This document shows positions 51,076 to 60,240 of a stretch of DNA of 64,000 nucleotides, piece after piece (the stretch's first letter is position 1; every line of letters begins with the position of its first letter). Source of the stretch: Fulverythrobacter ferritrahens. GTDB lineage: Bacteria > Pseudomonadota > Alphaproteobacteria > Sphingomonadales > Sphingomonadaceae. Location: positions 434,001-498,000 of the forward strand of contig NZ_JACDXU010000001.1 in the NCBI RefSeq assembly GCF_020539485.1, written 5' to 3'. Position numbers and translations under genes: made by a program. Under the pieces are notes generated by a model. The model worked only from the letters and a program-made list of their open reading frames with translations, did no database searches and was not told the DNA's origin.

Positions 51076-54000
51076 ATTTGGGCATATCCGGGCGGCTGAC
51101 CCGGGCGACGATCCAGTCGCCGCTCACCCCGCTGCTGCTGCTCGCCGCGATATTGGTGGGCGTGATCGCTACGCTGACCATCCCGCGCGAGGAAGAGCCG
51201 CAGATTTCAGTCCCCATGGTGGACATCCGCGTTGCCGCGCCCGGTCTTTCGGCCAGCGACGCGGTGGAGGTGGTGGCCAAGCCGCTGGAGGCCATCGTCA
51301 AGAGTGTGGACGGGGTGGAGCATGTCTACACCCAGGCCGAAGACAATGGCGTGCTGGTGACGGCGCGCTTCATCGTCGGCTCCGATCCCGAAGACGCCGC
51401 GACCCGGATCGACGAGAAGCTCAACGCCAATATGGACCGCATCCCGGTGGGCATTCCAGCCCCGCAGGTGACGGTGCGCGGCATCAATGACGTGCCTATC
51501 GTGGTTCTCACTCTGTCGCCCAAGCCCGGAGCGCCGGGTGCATGGAACGAGCAGGCACTGGGCGAACTGGCCGGGCGCCTGCGGACCGAGATCGCCAAGG
51601 TGGACGATGTCGGGCTGACTTTCATCACCGGCGGCCAACGGCAGGCTGTGCGTATCGCGCCCGATCCGGCGAAATTGCAGCTCCATCAGGTGCCGCTCGG
51701 CAATCTGATCGAGGCTGCCGGCCAGGCCAATCGTGCCTTTCCGGCTGGCAGCGTTCGCGAAGCGGGGCAGGCCGCAGACGTCGTGGCCGGGCGCACGCTT
51801 TCGGGCGCGGAGGAAGTCGGCAATCTGCAGGTCCGCTCGGTTACGGGCGCGCCGGTCTATATGCGCGATGTCGCCAGTGTCACCGAAGCGCCCACGCAGG
51901 ATCAGCAGATGGTCTGGCGCTGGTCGAAAGAGGATGGGGACGCGGGTAAATGGGGCCGCACGCCTGCCGTCAGCATTGCCATCGCCAAGCGCGCGGGGGC
52001 CAATGCCGTGACCGTTTCGGAAGCGGTGGTGAAGCGCGTGGAGACGCTGGAAGGCACACTGATCCCCACGTCGCTGGATGTCGCCGTTACTCGCAATTAT
52101 GGCGAGACGGCGAATGAGAAGGCGAATGAACTGCTGTTCCACCTCGCCTTGGCCACGGTTTCCATCGTGGTGCTGATCGGCTTCGCTATCGGCTGGCGCG
52201 AGGCCGGTGTGACGGCAATCGTCATTCCCACTACCATTCTGCTCACCATGTTCGCATCGAACATCATGGGCTTCACCATCAACCGGGTCAGTCTGTTCGC
52301 GCTGATTTTCTCGATCGGCATTCTGGTGGATGATGCCATCGTGATGATCGAGAACATCGCCCGGCACTGGGCCATGCCGGACGACCGGCCGCGTATCCAG
52401 GCGGCGGTGGAGGCTGTGGCCGAAGTGGGCAATCCCACCATCGTCGCCACCATGACCGTGGTTGCCGCATTGCTGCCGATGCTGTTCGTTTCGGGCCTGA
52501 TGGGGCCTTACATGGCGCCGATCCCGATCAATGCCTCAGCTGCGATGATCTTCAGCTTCTTCGTGGCAGTGATTATCGCGCCCTGGCTGATGATCCGCTT
52601 TGCCCGGCAGGCGCTGGATCATGGCGGGCATGACGAACATGGCGGGAAACTGGGCCAATATTATGCCCGCGTTGCCCGGCGGGTGATCCGCGACCGCAAG
52701 AGCGCGCGCAATTTTCTGATCGGCGTTGGCGTGGCCACTCTGGTCGCCTGTTCCATGTTCTACTTCAAGGCAGTGACGGTGAAGCTGCTGCCCTTTGACA
52801 ACAAGTCGGAGATCCAGCTGGTGGTCGATCTGCCGGAAGGGACCAGCCTGGAAACGACTGCCCGCGTGCTCGATCAGGCCGCCGCAGTGGCGCGAGGCGT
52901 GCCCGAAGTCATCTCTATGGAGGCATATGCCGGTGCCTCCGCGCCGTTCAATTTCAACGGACTGGTGCGCCACTATTTCCTGCGTGCGCGGCCGGAAATG
53001 GGGGATCTGATGGTCACCCTGCTGCCCAAGGGCGACCGTTCGCGCGCCAGCCACGATATCGCAGTTGAGATGCGCCAGAAGCTCGCCAAGATCGCTCTGC
53101 CGCAAGGAGGATCGATCAAGGTGGTGGAAACCCCGCCGGGCCCCCCGGTGATGGCCACGCTGCTGGCAGAGATTTACGGCCCGGACGAGGCGACCCGCCG
53201 CGCAGTGGCGCTGCAGGTGGAAAAGATTTTCAAAGAAGTGCCCTATATCGTCGATGTCGATAACAGTTTCGGGGAAGGGCGCCCGCAATTGCGGCTGGTG
53301 CCGGACCGCGCGCGGCTCGACCATTATGGCCTTTCGGAACGGCAGTTGTTCGATTCCATCGGCGCGCTGATGGGCAGCCAGATCGTGGGTTATGCCCCGC
53401 AGGGCATGGGGCGCGATCCCTTGCCGATCCAGGTTTCGCTCGATCAGTCGGCCCGTGCATGGTCGGCCAGCCTTGCGGCCACGCCGGTCGCGGTGGCCAC
53501 GGCCGCCGGTGCGCCGCAGTTGATCCAGCTGGGCGAACTGGTCGATGCGCGGATGGAGCGAGGCGAGCCGGCGGTGTTCCGCCGCGACGGACGAGGGGCG
53601 ACCATGGTTCAGGCCGAGCTTGCCGGGCGTTACGAGGCGCCGATCTATGGCATGCTGGCGGTGGACAAGGCGATCGACGAGTTTGACTGGGCCAAGGCAG
53701 GCCTGCCCAAGCCGGAAATCTCGCTCAATGGTCAGCCTGAGGATGAGCGCCACCCCACTTTGCTGTGGGACGGTGAATGGGAAATCACCTGGGTCACCTT
53801 CCGCGATATGGGCGCCGCCTTCATGGTCGCCCTGTTGGCGATCTACGTGCTGGTCGTCGCGCAGTTCGGCAACTTCAAGATCCCGCTTGTGATCCTCACG
53901 CCCATTCCGCTCACCCTGATCGGCATCGTGATCGGCCATATGCTGTTCGGCGCGCCTTTCACGGCCACCAGCATGATCGGTTTCATCGCGCTGGCGGGGA

Positions 54001-54296
54001 TCATCGTGCGCAATTCCATCCTGCTGGTGGACTTCATCCGCCATGCGCGGGCGCCGGGCAAATCGTTGCGCGATACCCTGCTGGAGGCTGGGACGATCCG
54101 CTTCAAGCCGATCGCTCTTACGGCGGCGGCGGCGATGATCGGGGCGGCAGTGATCCTGACCGATCCGATCTTCCAGGGGCTGGCGATTTCGCTGCTGTTC
54201 GGCCTTGCATCCTCCACCGCTCTCACGGTGCTTGTCATTCCCGCCATCTATATCGTCTTGCGCGATGACGGGTTGCCTGCCACCGGAGAGGAATGA
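51072..54296 (+). CDS. RND-family efflux pump permease
   Basis: 1074 aa AcrB/MexF-class transporter with twelve helices and two large periplasmic loops. The proton-relay Asp pair is in GILVDDAIVMIENI (near residue 420), and RND helix signatures are present (PLILLTIPREEEP-like N-terminus, FALIFSIGILVDD). The substrate is unknown; the N-terminal region is of the export type often found beside ArsR/BigR-type regulators. In this setting it may export a sulfur compound or a thiol-reactive toxin (inference). Overlaps both neighbours by 4 bp. Confidence 0.9.
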   Translation: MNLGISGRLTRATIQSPLTPLLLLAAILVGVIATLTIPREEEPQISVPMVDIRVAAPGLSASDAVEVVAKPLEAIVKSVDGVEHVYTQAEDNGVLVTARFIVGSDPEDAATRIDEKLNANMDRIPVGIPAPQVTVRGINDVPIVVLTLSPKPGAPGAWNEQALGELAGRLRTEIAKVDDVGLTFITGGQRQAVRIAPDPAKLQLHQVPLGNLIEAAGQANRAFPAGSVREAGQAADVVAGRTLSGAEEVGNLQVRSVTGAPVYMRDVASVTEAPTQDQQMVWRWSKEDGDAGKWGRTPAVSIAIAKRAGANAVTVSEAVVKRVETLEGTLIPTSLDVAVTRNYGETANEKANELLFHLALATVSIVVLIGFAIGWREAGVTAIVIPTTILLTMFASNIMGFTINRVSLFALIFSIGILVDDAIVMIENIARHWAMPDDRPRIQAAVEAVAEVGNPTIVATMTVVAALLPMLFVSGLMGPYMAPIPINASAAMIFSFFVAVIIAPWLMIRFARQALDHGGHDEHGGKLGQYYARVARRVIRDRKSARNFLIGVGVATLVACSMFYFKAVTVKLLPFDNKSEIQLVVDLPEGTSLETTARVLDQAAAVARGVPEVISMEAYAGASAPFNFNGLVRHYFLRARPEMGDLMVTLLPKGDRSRASHDIAVEMRQKLAKIALPQGGSIKVVETPPGPPVMATLLAEIYGPDEATRRAVALQVEKIFKEVPYIVDVDNSFGEGRPQLRLVPDRARLDHYGLSERQLFDSIGALMGSQIVGYAPQGMGRDPLPIQVSLDQSARAWSASLAATPVAVATAAGAPQLIQLGELVDARMERGEPAVFRRDGRGATMVQAELAGRYEAPIYGMLAVDKAIDEFDWAKAGLPKPEISLNGQPEDERHPTLLWDGEWEITWVTFRDMGAAFMVALLAIYVLVVAQFGNFKIPLVILTPIPLTLIGIVIGHMLFGAPFTATSMIGFIALAGIIVRNSILLVDFIRHARAPGKSLRDTLLEAGTIRFKPIALTAAAAMIGAAVILTDPIFQGLAISLLFGLASSTALTVLVIPAIYIVLRDDGLPATGEE

Positions 54297-54634
54297 AAAC
54301 GCCGATCCCCTTGGACCTGCTGCGCGCCAATGCCGAGAACATGGCCGGAAGGCTGCGGATACTGTCCCATCCGGACAGGCTGCTGATGCTGTGCCGCATG
54401 TCGGACGAGGAAGTGACCGTGGGCGAACTGGTGGAGCTGACCGGCATGTCGCAATCCGCCGTTTCGCAACATCTCGCCAAGTTCCGCGACATGGGGCTGG
54501 TGAGCGTTCGGCCCGATGCGCAGACGCGCTATTACCGGTTGGTGGACGACGACGTGCGCCAGATCATCTTCGCCTTGTGGGAAATCTGCCAGGCGGGGAT
54601 GGAGGGCGCGCCGGAATCCTGCGCCACGAGCTGA
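54293..54634 (+). CDS. ArsR-family repressor, SqrR/BigR-like
   Basis: 113 aa winged HTH (RLRILSHPDRLLMLCRMSDEEVTVGELVELTGMSQSAVSQHLAKFRDMGLVSVRPDAQTRYYRL). Cys34 (helix 2) and Cys99 (last helix) are 65 residues apart; SqrR/BigR sense persulfides by linking two cysteines 66 apart in the same helices. No arsenic or zinc ligand set is evident. It therefore probably represses the surrounding sulfide genes until persulfide forms. Last gene of its operon, overlapping the pump by 4 bp, which gives autoregulation through the 49.6-kb promoter. Confidence 0.87.
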   Translation: MKTPIPLDLLRANAENMAGRLRILSHPDRLLMLCRMSDEEVTVGELVELTGMSQSAVSQHLAKFRDMGLVSVRPDAQTRYYRLVDDDVRQIIFALWEICQAGMEGAPESCATS

Positions 54635-54799
54635 ATGGCCGATCCCCGGGCCTTCCAGAACGGACGGCAGATGGGCAGTCTGGCGCGCCGGAACACCGGC
54701 CCGGCTTCCACCAGCGCGGAAGCGGCGATGGTGCGGGGCGGTCGTTAACTATTTTCCGAACATTGTCCCGATACCGCACAGGCAGTGATTTCCGGGGCC

Positions 54800-54814
54800 T
54801 TAATGTGAATTAAC
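54800..54814 (+). promoter_or_regulatory. CtrA-like site upstream of the Tad genes
   Basis: TTAA-N6-TTAAC approximates the CtrA consensus TTAA-N7-TTAAC, one base short in the spacer. It lies 76 bp before the tadG-like start; CtrA controls pilus genes in many alphaproteobacteria. The 255-bp spacer holds nothing else I recognise. Confidence 0.35.
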
Positions 54815-54889
54815 CATAAATGTTGGAGGGGGAGTAACCCTATTCCCTTATCTCCGGGCAGGCTTGGCCTAGTCTATGGAGATCAAGGA

Positions 54890-56812
54890 ATGCGCAGTCA
54901 TTCCCGGGGGGATCGTTTCCTTCGTGCATTGCGGGATGATCGTTCGGGCAACGTGCTCGCGATCACGGCTGCCGCGCTGGTACCGATGATGGCTCTCATC
55001 GGTGGCGGCGTGGACCTCAGCCGCGCCTATATGGCGCGAACCCAGCTCCAGTCTGCCTGCGACGCGGGTGTGCTCGCCGGCCGCCGCGCGATGAGCAAGA
55101 CAGGCAGTTACGGCACTTCTGAAAAGGCGAAGGCGAACAACATGTTCACCTTCAACTTCAATCCTTCCGTGTTCGACGCGACCAATGTCTCCTATGTCAC
55201 GCAGGATAATGATGATGGCCAGGTGCTGGGCACCGCCACCGCCACCGTCCCGACGCTGGTGATGAAGCTGTTCGACAAGCGGACGATCACGATGTCGGTC
55301 GATTGCATGGCCGAACTGCAGATCGGCAATGCCGATATCATGTTCGTGCTCGATACTACCGGCTCGATGGGCAACTCGATCAGCTGGGGCGAGCCCACCA
55401 AGATCGAAGGTCTGCGCTCTGCCGTGCGGGACTTCCACAAGACCATCAATCAGGCGGTGAACGATAACCGCACGCGCATCCGCTATGGCTTCGTGCCCTA
55501 TTCCATGACGGTGAACGTCAAGGGCCTGCTCGAAAACGGCGACATGCCGTATGATTTCATGGCGGACAGCACGAATTACCAGTCGCGCCTGGCTGTGTTC
55601 AATACACCCGTATATGAAGATCACGTGGAAGATCTGGGCACTGCTAATGATACTTATCCCAATGCCATCAGTTTGAACAGCTGTAAGAACTATGGCGATA
55701 ACTATGGGGACAATCCATATAAAACCGGTACTGCGCCTAATCCGGTAACAACCAAAGAATATGACTACGTCAGCTGGTACAAGACGGGCAGGAGTGGTCG
55801 CACAGATATAGGCACCTGCGTTCGTCGCGTCTGGACCACTCGCACGACCTATACGCTGGACGGGTATAAGTTCACGACCTGGCGCTATACCGAGGCGCCG
55901 ATCGATACATCGCGGCTGAAGCGGTTTGATAGTGTGGCGGTTGCCACCAACGTGTCCAATGCAATGACGGATTCCGCAGGTGCCTATGATCCGGTGCGCC
56001 TGGCCAAAATGAATGGCAGCACGGCCAGCGGCGTCGGCACCACGAATTACAGCTGGAGCGGCTGTATCGAGGAGCGCAAGACGATGACGCCGACCGCGAC
56101 GTTGCCTACTTTCGACCCCTGGCCGGAAGACGCTTACGATCTCGATCTGAATCTGACGCCGTTCGACGATGACTCGCGCTGGAAGCCGCATTGGAATTCG
56201 GTGGAATACAGTCGCAACAATTACGATTACGAGGACACGACCAACTCTCGCAACACGGCTTCGGGCAGCTGCCCTTCGCCCATGATGTTGCTGCGCCCCG
56301 TGGAACTGTCCGACAATGTCAATGACGTCCCGGTGTGGCTGGATAGCTATCTCAACAATCTGGTGGCTACCGGTAATACCTATCACGATGTGGGCATGAT
56401 CTGGGGCGGCCGCCTGACCAGCCCGGGCGGACTGTTTGCCAGCAATGTCAATCTGGATGCCGACAAGATCAATGTCAGCAAGCACATCATTTTCATGACC
56501 GACGGCATCATGGAGCCGACCGCCTCAGGCTATTCGGCTTATGGTATCGAGAACCTCGATAGCCGCATTGCGCCGCGCTATTACTCCAATACCATCACCG
56601 CGCGGCACAATCTGCGGTTCGCCGCAATGTGCAATGCCATCAAGGCGCAGGGCACCACGATCTGGGTGATCGCCTTCGGCACCAGCATGACTTCCGAATT
56701 GCAGAATTGCGCCAGCAATGGCCGCGCCTATTATTCCAGCAATACGGAGCAGCTACGCAATACCTTCAAGTTCATTGCCGCGCAGGTCGCAGATCTGAGG
56801 CTCGGCAGATGA
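54890..56812 (+). CDS. TadG-like pilus assembly protein with VWA domain
   Basis: 640 aa. N-terminal TadE/TadG-type helix (SGNVLAITAAALVPMMALIGGGVDLSRAYMARTQLQSACDAGVLAGR), then a von Willebrand factor A domain starting IMFVLDTTGSMGNS with a metal site at Asp155-Met160 (DTTGSM), interrupted by a long Tyr/Asn/Thr-rich insert, and ending with IIFMTDG and WVIAFGTSM. Probably surface or periplasmic, anchored by the helix, and part of the Flp/Tad pilus apparatus. Overlaps the following TadE-like gene by 4 bp. The secretion ATPase genes of the tad locus are not in the window. Confidence 0.86.
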   Translation: MRSHSRGDRFLRALRDDRSGNVLAITAAALVPMMALIGGGVDLSRAYMARTQLQSACDAGVLAGRRAMSKTGSYGTSEKAKANNMFTFNFNPSVFDATNVSYVTQDNDDGQVLGTATATVPTLVMKLFDKRTITMSVDCMAELQIGNADIMFVLDTTGSMGNSISWGEPTKIEGLRSAVRDFHKTINQAVNDNRTRIRYGFVPYSMTVNVKGLLENGDMPYDFMADSTNYQSRLAVFNTPVYEDHVEDLGTANDTYPNAISLNSCKNYGDNYGDNPYKTGTAPNPVTTKEYDYVSWYKTGRSGRTDIGTCVRRVWTTRTTYTLDGYKFTTWRYTEAPIDTSRLKRFDSVAVATNVSNAMTDSAGAYDPVRLAKMNGSTASGVGTTNYSWSGCIEERKTMTPTATLPTFDPWPEDAYDLDLNLTPFDDDSRWKPHWNSVEYSRNNYDYEDTTNSRNTASGSCPSPMMLLRPVELSDNVNDVPVWLDSYLNNLVATGNTYHDVGMIWGGRLTSPGGLFASNVNLDADKINVSKHIIFMTDGIMEPTASGYSAYGIENLDSRIAPRYYSNTITARHNLRFAAMCNAIKAQGTTIWVIAFGTSMTSELQNCASNGRAYYSSNTEQLRNTFKFIAAQVADLRLGR

Positions 56813-57417
56813 TCCGCCGCTTTCGCGCTTTCCCGGCCCGTAGGCTGGCGGGCGACGCGAAAGGGGCGACGCTGCCCGAATTCGCGATCGTACTGCCCAC
56901 CTTCCTGCTGCTGCTGTTCGGCATCTTCGATGTCGGGCAGGGGATTTATATCCAGTCGGTATTGCAGGGCGCGATCCAGGACGGTGGGCGCGATGCCGGC
57001 CTTGAGAGCGGGTCGAGCCAGATGAGCGCCATTGACCGATATGTGCGTGAACAGATGGATCCCGTCGCGATAAGCAACCCGATCTACACGTTCAAACGGG
57101 AAAATTATTCGAGCTTCAGCGATGTCGGTCGGCCCGAGGATTTCACCGATACGAATAAAAATGACCAATATGATGGCGGTGAATGTTTCGTGGATGAAAA
57201 CGGCAATGGCACGTGGGATGCCGATGTCGGCAAAAGCGGCCTCGGCGGGGCGAATGACGTGGTGCTTTATACGGTTACGCTCACCTACGATCGCCTGTTT
57301 CCGCTCTGGAAACTGATCAACGGCGATCAGCGGGCAACGACTTCGGCCTCCACCGTGCTGCGCAACCAGCCTTTCGGCCCGCAGGCCACCCGCGTGCAGA
57401 AGCAGATTTGCGGATGA
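56809..57417 (+). CDS. TadE-like pseudopilin with calcium-binding loops
   Basis: 202 aa from the ATG at 56809 overlapping the upstream TGA. N-terminal TadE helix (GATLPEFAIVLPTFLLLLFGIFDVGQGIYIQSVLQGAIQDGGR). Two EF-hand-like Asp/Asn/Gly loops follow at residues 114-125 (DTNKNDQYDGGE) and 129-139 (DENGNGTWDAD), suggesting calcium binding in the extracellular part. Start and stop overlap neighbours (4 bp each). Confidence 0.83.
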   Translation: MIRRFRAFPARRLAGDAKGATLPEFAIVLPTFLLLLFGIFDVGQGIYIQSVLQGAIQDGGRDAGLESGSSQMSAIDRYVREQMDPVAISNPIYTFKRENYSSFSDVGRPEDFTDTNKNDQYDGGECFVDENGNGTWDADVGKSGLGGANDVVLYTVTLTYDRLFPLWKLINGDQRATTSASTVLRNQPFGPQATRVQKQICG

Positions 57418-58082
57418 AGCCGATGATGAAATCCCGGATGGCCAGTTTGGGCCGTTTCGCCCGCCGCCTGTGGCGCGATCAGAAGGCGCTGGCGCTGATC
57501 GAATTTGCTTACTCGCTGCCGATCCTGACTATGCTGGGGATGGGCGGCGTGGAAATCGCCAACCTTTCGATCACGCATATGCGCGTGAGCCAGCTTGCCT
57601 TGTCGCTGGCCGACAACTCCTCACGTGCGAAGCAGGAAATCGTGGCGGGCGTGCCGCATATGCGCGAATATGACGTGAACGAGGCGTTCAAGGCTTCCGC
57701 CCTGCAATCGGGGGGGCTGGACGTGGTTCATAATGGGCGCCTGATCCTCTCCAGCCTGGAAGTGAATGAGCAGGGAGGGCAGTGGATTCACTGGCAGCGT
57801 TGCTTCGGCGATGCCAAATACAGCTCCAGCTATGGCAAACAGGGTGACGGTGTGACCGGCACGAGCTTTCCCGGAATGGGGCCGGCCGGTAAACAGGTGA
57901 AGGCCGAGAGCGGTTTCGCCATCATGTTTGCCGAGGTGGTGTATGACTATAAGCCGCTTCTGTTCGCCAGCCTCGTCCCGCCACAGGCGATCCGCAAGAC
58001 GGCCGCGATGTATGTGCGCGACGATCGTGACCTGACGCAGATCTACAATCCAGCCCCTGCCGCACCAGTCAGCTCCTGCTAG
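57414..58082 (+). CDS. TadE/TadG-like pseudopilin
   Basis: 222 aa from the ATG at 57414, which overlaps the upstream stop. Basic N-terminus, then the TadE helix (ALALIEFAYSLPILTMLGMGGVEIANLSITHMRVSQLALSLADN), then an exported domain with a C-terminal Pro/Ala tail ending in Cys. Third member of a translationally coupled trio that probably forms minor pilins. A small CGGGTT/AACCCG hairpin (58114-58129) separates it from the convergent gene. Confidence 0.82.
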   Translation: MKPMMKSRMASLGRFARRLWRDQKALALIEFAYSLPILTMLGMGGVEIANLSITHMRVSQLALSLADNSSRAKQEIVAGVPHMREYDVNEAFKASALQSGGLDVVHNGRLILSSLEVNEQGGQWIHWQRCFGDAKYSSSYGKQGDGVTGTSFPGMGPAGKQVKAESGFAIMFAEVVYDYKPLLFASLVPPQAIRKTAAMYVRDDRDLTQIYNPAPAAPVSSC

Positions 58083-58118
58083 ATTTGAGGATAGCGTCAC
58101 TCGTTGAGGCGTACGGGT

Positions 58119-58733
58119 TCACGAACCCGCCAGTTTCTTCCTGAATAGTGACCGGACCAGCCTGTCTTCCAGAATCCGGCCTATAACATAGAGCGCGGCG
58201 AAGATGCCCGTGAAGACATAGGCGGGCGTTGGGGAAGGTCCGCTATTCTTCTTTTCCGCCTTGCCCTTGTCTTCCTTCTTGGGCTTCTCGGGGGCTGGTG
58301 CGCCCAGGGCCTTGTCGATGGGGTTCATCAGTATTTCGGCCTCTTCTTTCTCTTCCTTGTCCGCCTTGTCGGATGTCTCGACGGGAGGTTGTTCAAGTTT
58401 CCCCAAGGCGATTGTAAAGCCGGCAATGCCCATAAACAGCGCGGGCGCCAGGAAGCAGAACAGCAGAGCGCGGCTGATCAGGTGGTAATGTAGCACTGGC
58501 CCTGCATCGCCGTTTTCGATTGCAAGCACCCCGCTGTCGAAGACGGACATCTTGTCTTGCGCCGCCTGGTCCTTCTTCTGGAAAGTCAGCGCGCCGTTCG
58601 TTCGCTCGTAAGTGGTGTTGGGCTGGTCGAATACGGGGGCAAGCCGATCGAAGGCCTCTTCGTCCGTTTGCCCGGGGGAGAGCGGCAGGCTGCCTCTGAT
58701 GTGCCAGATCCAGTCGATGAAACGCAGGTTCAC
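58119..58733 (-). CDS. Membrane protein of unknown function
   Basis: 204 aa; I do not recognise the family. N-terminal soluble part (about residues 1-85; RFIDWIWHIRGSLPLSPGQTDEEAFDRLAPVF), a helix (ALLFCFLAPALFMGIAGFTIALG), a highly charged Lys/Glu/Pro linker (about 115-170), a second helix (PAYVFTGIFAALYVIGRIL) and a basic tail. The charged linker between two helices suggests a cytoplasmic or periplasmic spacer. No functional clue in the neighbourhood. Confidence 0.65.
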   Translation of the reverse strand: MNLRFIDWIWHIRGSLPLSPGQTDEEAFDRLAPVFDQPNTTYERTNGALTFQKKDQAAQDKMSVFDSGVLAIENGDAGPVLHYHLISRALLFCFLAPALFMGIAGFTIALGKLEQPPVETSDKADKEEKEEAEILMNPIDKALGAPAPEKPKKEDKGKAEKKNSGPSPTPAYVFTGIFAALYVIGRILEDRLVRSLFRKKLAGS

Positions 58734-58892
58734 GCGATGTCCTTCTTCAAGAAACCACCGATGCTCGGCAGACGGGGCGCTTGCTCCGGGCGAGCGCCTT
58801 CACGCCGGGCCGGACATGGGGCCGGCGGGTGCATCGAGAGCAGGTGAGGCAAAACAGGTGGAAAGCGGTCGCCGGGCAGCAGCGCCCGTTGT

Positions 58893-59873
58893 TTACTCGG
58901 CAGGCACTGGCATCGGCCGGCCGAATTTTTCCTTGAGCGTCTTCCAGGCTTCGGTGAAAGGATAGGTCATCTGCTCGCGGATCGACATGCGACGTCCGCC
59001 TTCCATGCCCAGCAGTTCCGCTTCGCCATCCACGCAGGTGCCGAACATCCGGTCGATAAAGATCCAGGTGGCGGAATAATTGCTGCGGCTGGCCTCGAAA
59101 TCCTGCGAGTGGTGCAGACTGTGGTGTTCGGTGGTGTTGAACAGGTAACACCACCAGCGCGGCGAATTGAAGCGGACATTGATGTGCTGATAGGAACCGA
59201 CCGCAAGCCCGATAGCGCCTGCAAGCAGCACGGCGCGCGGCAGGAAGTCGAAAAATCCGCCGATACCAAGGCCAATCAGGAACAATTCTACCGGATTGCC
59301 GACAGCCCCTTTGTTGACGTTCAACTGGGTGATGTAGTGATGGACGGAGTGGGTCAGCCAGAGCGGATACCAATTATGCATTCCGCGATGCATCCAGTAC
59401 TGGCCGAAATCGAAGATGAAAGAGATCAGGAACGCCTGTAGCAGCAGCGGCATCGTGGTGAACCAGGCGAACTTATCGAAATCGAAATTGTTCTGGATCG
59501 CTTCGATGATGGCATCGTCGCCGAAATAGCGGCTGGCCAACCGGACCAGGGTATAGCTGATGCCCACATAGAACAGGTCGGTCGCCAGTTCCTTCCAGGT
59601 CAGTTGCCAGCTGTCATAGCGGGGGTTCACCCATTCCAGCGCCAGCAGAAACACCCTGAAGCCTATGCCGATGGCGACGGCTGTTGACGCCTTGGCGATG
59701 GAGTCTGGCGCGTAATACCAGAAGGCTATCAGTGCGAATAATACGGTCGGCTGAAACCACGTGAACACGAACTGTTTTACAGGACCGCCTTCTACCCGGG
59801 GAATATTTTCCCAGCCCACGGTCACCGGTGCATCCGCCCCAATCACCCTATTGCCTACGCGAATGCCATCCAT
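58893..59873 (-). CDS. Fatty acid hydroxylase/sterol desaturase family protein
   Basis: 326 aa from the ATG at 59873 (a start at 59939 is possible). Several membrane helices and the family's di-iron histidine motifs: HRGMHNWYPLWLTHSVHH (HxxxH and HxxHH) near residues 152-169, and NTTEHHSLHHSQDF further on. Members hydroxylate or desaturate fatty acids, sterols, carotenoids or sphingolipid bases; in sphingomonads a sphingolipid or carotenoid substrate would be reasonable, but the sequence does not decide. The 265 bp between this start and the tRNA shows no gene. Confidence 0.85.
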   Translation of the reverse strand: MDGIRVGNRVIGADAPVTVGWENIPRVEGGPVKQFVFTWFQPTVLFALIAFWYYAPDSIAKASTAVAIGIGFRVFLLALEWVNPRYDSWQLTWKELATDLFYVGISYTLVRLASRYFGDDAIIEAIQNNFDFDKFAWFTTMPLLLQAFLISFIFDFGQYWMHRGMHNWYPLWLTHSVHHYITQLNVNKGAVGNPVELFLIGLGIGGFFDFLPRAVLLAGAIGLAVGSYQHINVRFNSPRWWCYLFNTTEHHSLHHSQDFEASRSNYSATWIFIDRMFGTCVDGEAELLGMEGGRRMSIREQMTYPFTEAWKTLKEKFGRPMPVPAE

Positions 59874-60138
59874 ATCGCCCGCCTTTGTGATGTCAGTTGC
59901 TGGTTCCAGTACTACTAAACTCAAGAATCGTAATATCACAATTCTGTTACCTGTCTACAGGATTAATGAATCCGTCCGCCGTTTTCGGCAGGGAATTCCG
60001 GAACCTGCGAAGCAAAGCTGAGAAGGGGGGATATGCACAGGCGTGCAGCCGCATGCTGTCATGGCGTACGGCATGGGCGGTAAAACCGCACGATGGCACA
60101 ATCCGTGCTGCACCAAAGGATATGTGGAGGAGTGAAAT

Positions 60139-60213
60139 TGGCTGGGGCGGCAGGATTCGAACCTGCGAATGCCGGTACCAAAAACCGGTGCCTTACCACT
60201 TGGCGACGCCCCA
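60139..60213 (-). tRNA. tRNA-Gln (anticodon UUG)
   Basis: 75 nt with encoded CCA. Acceptor TGGGGCG/CGCCCCA, anticodon stem CCGGT/ACCGG with loop TTTTGGT giving anticodon TTG, and a T-arm containing GGTTCGAATCC. The D-arm is GCC/GGC. Confidence 0.96.
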
Positions 60214-60240
60214 GCAGCGTCCCACGCAGCGCCTTGTGAC

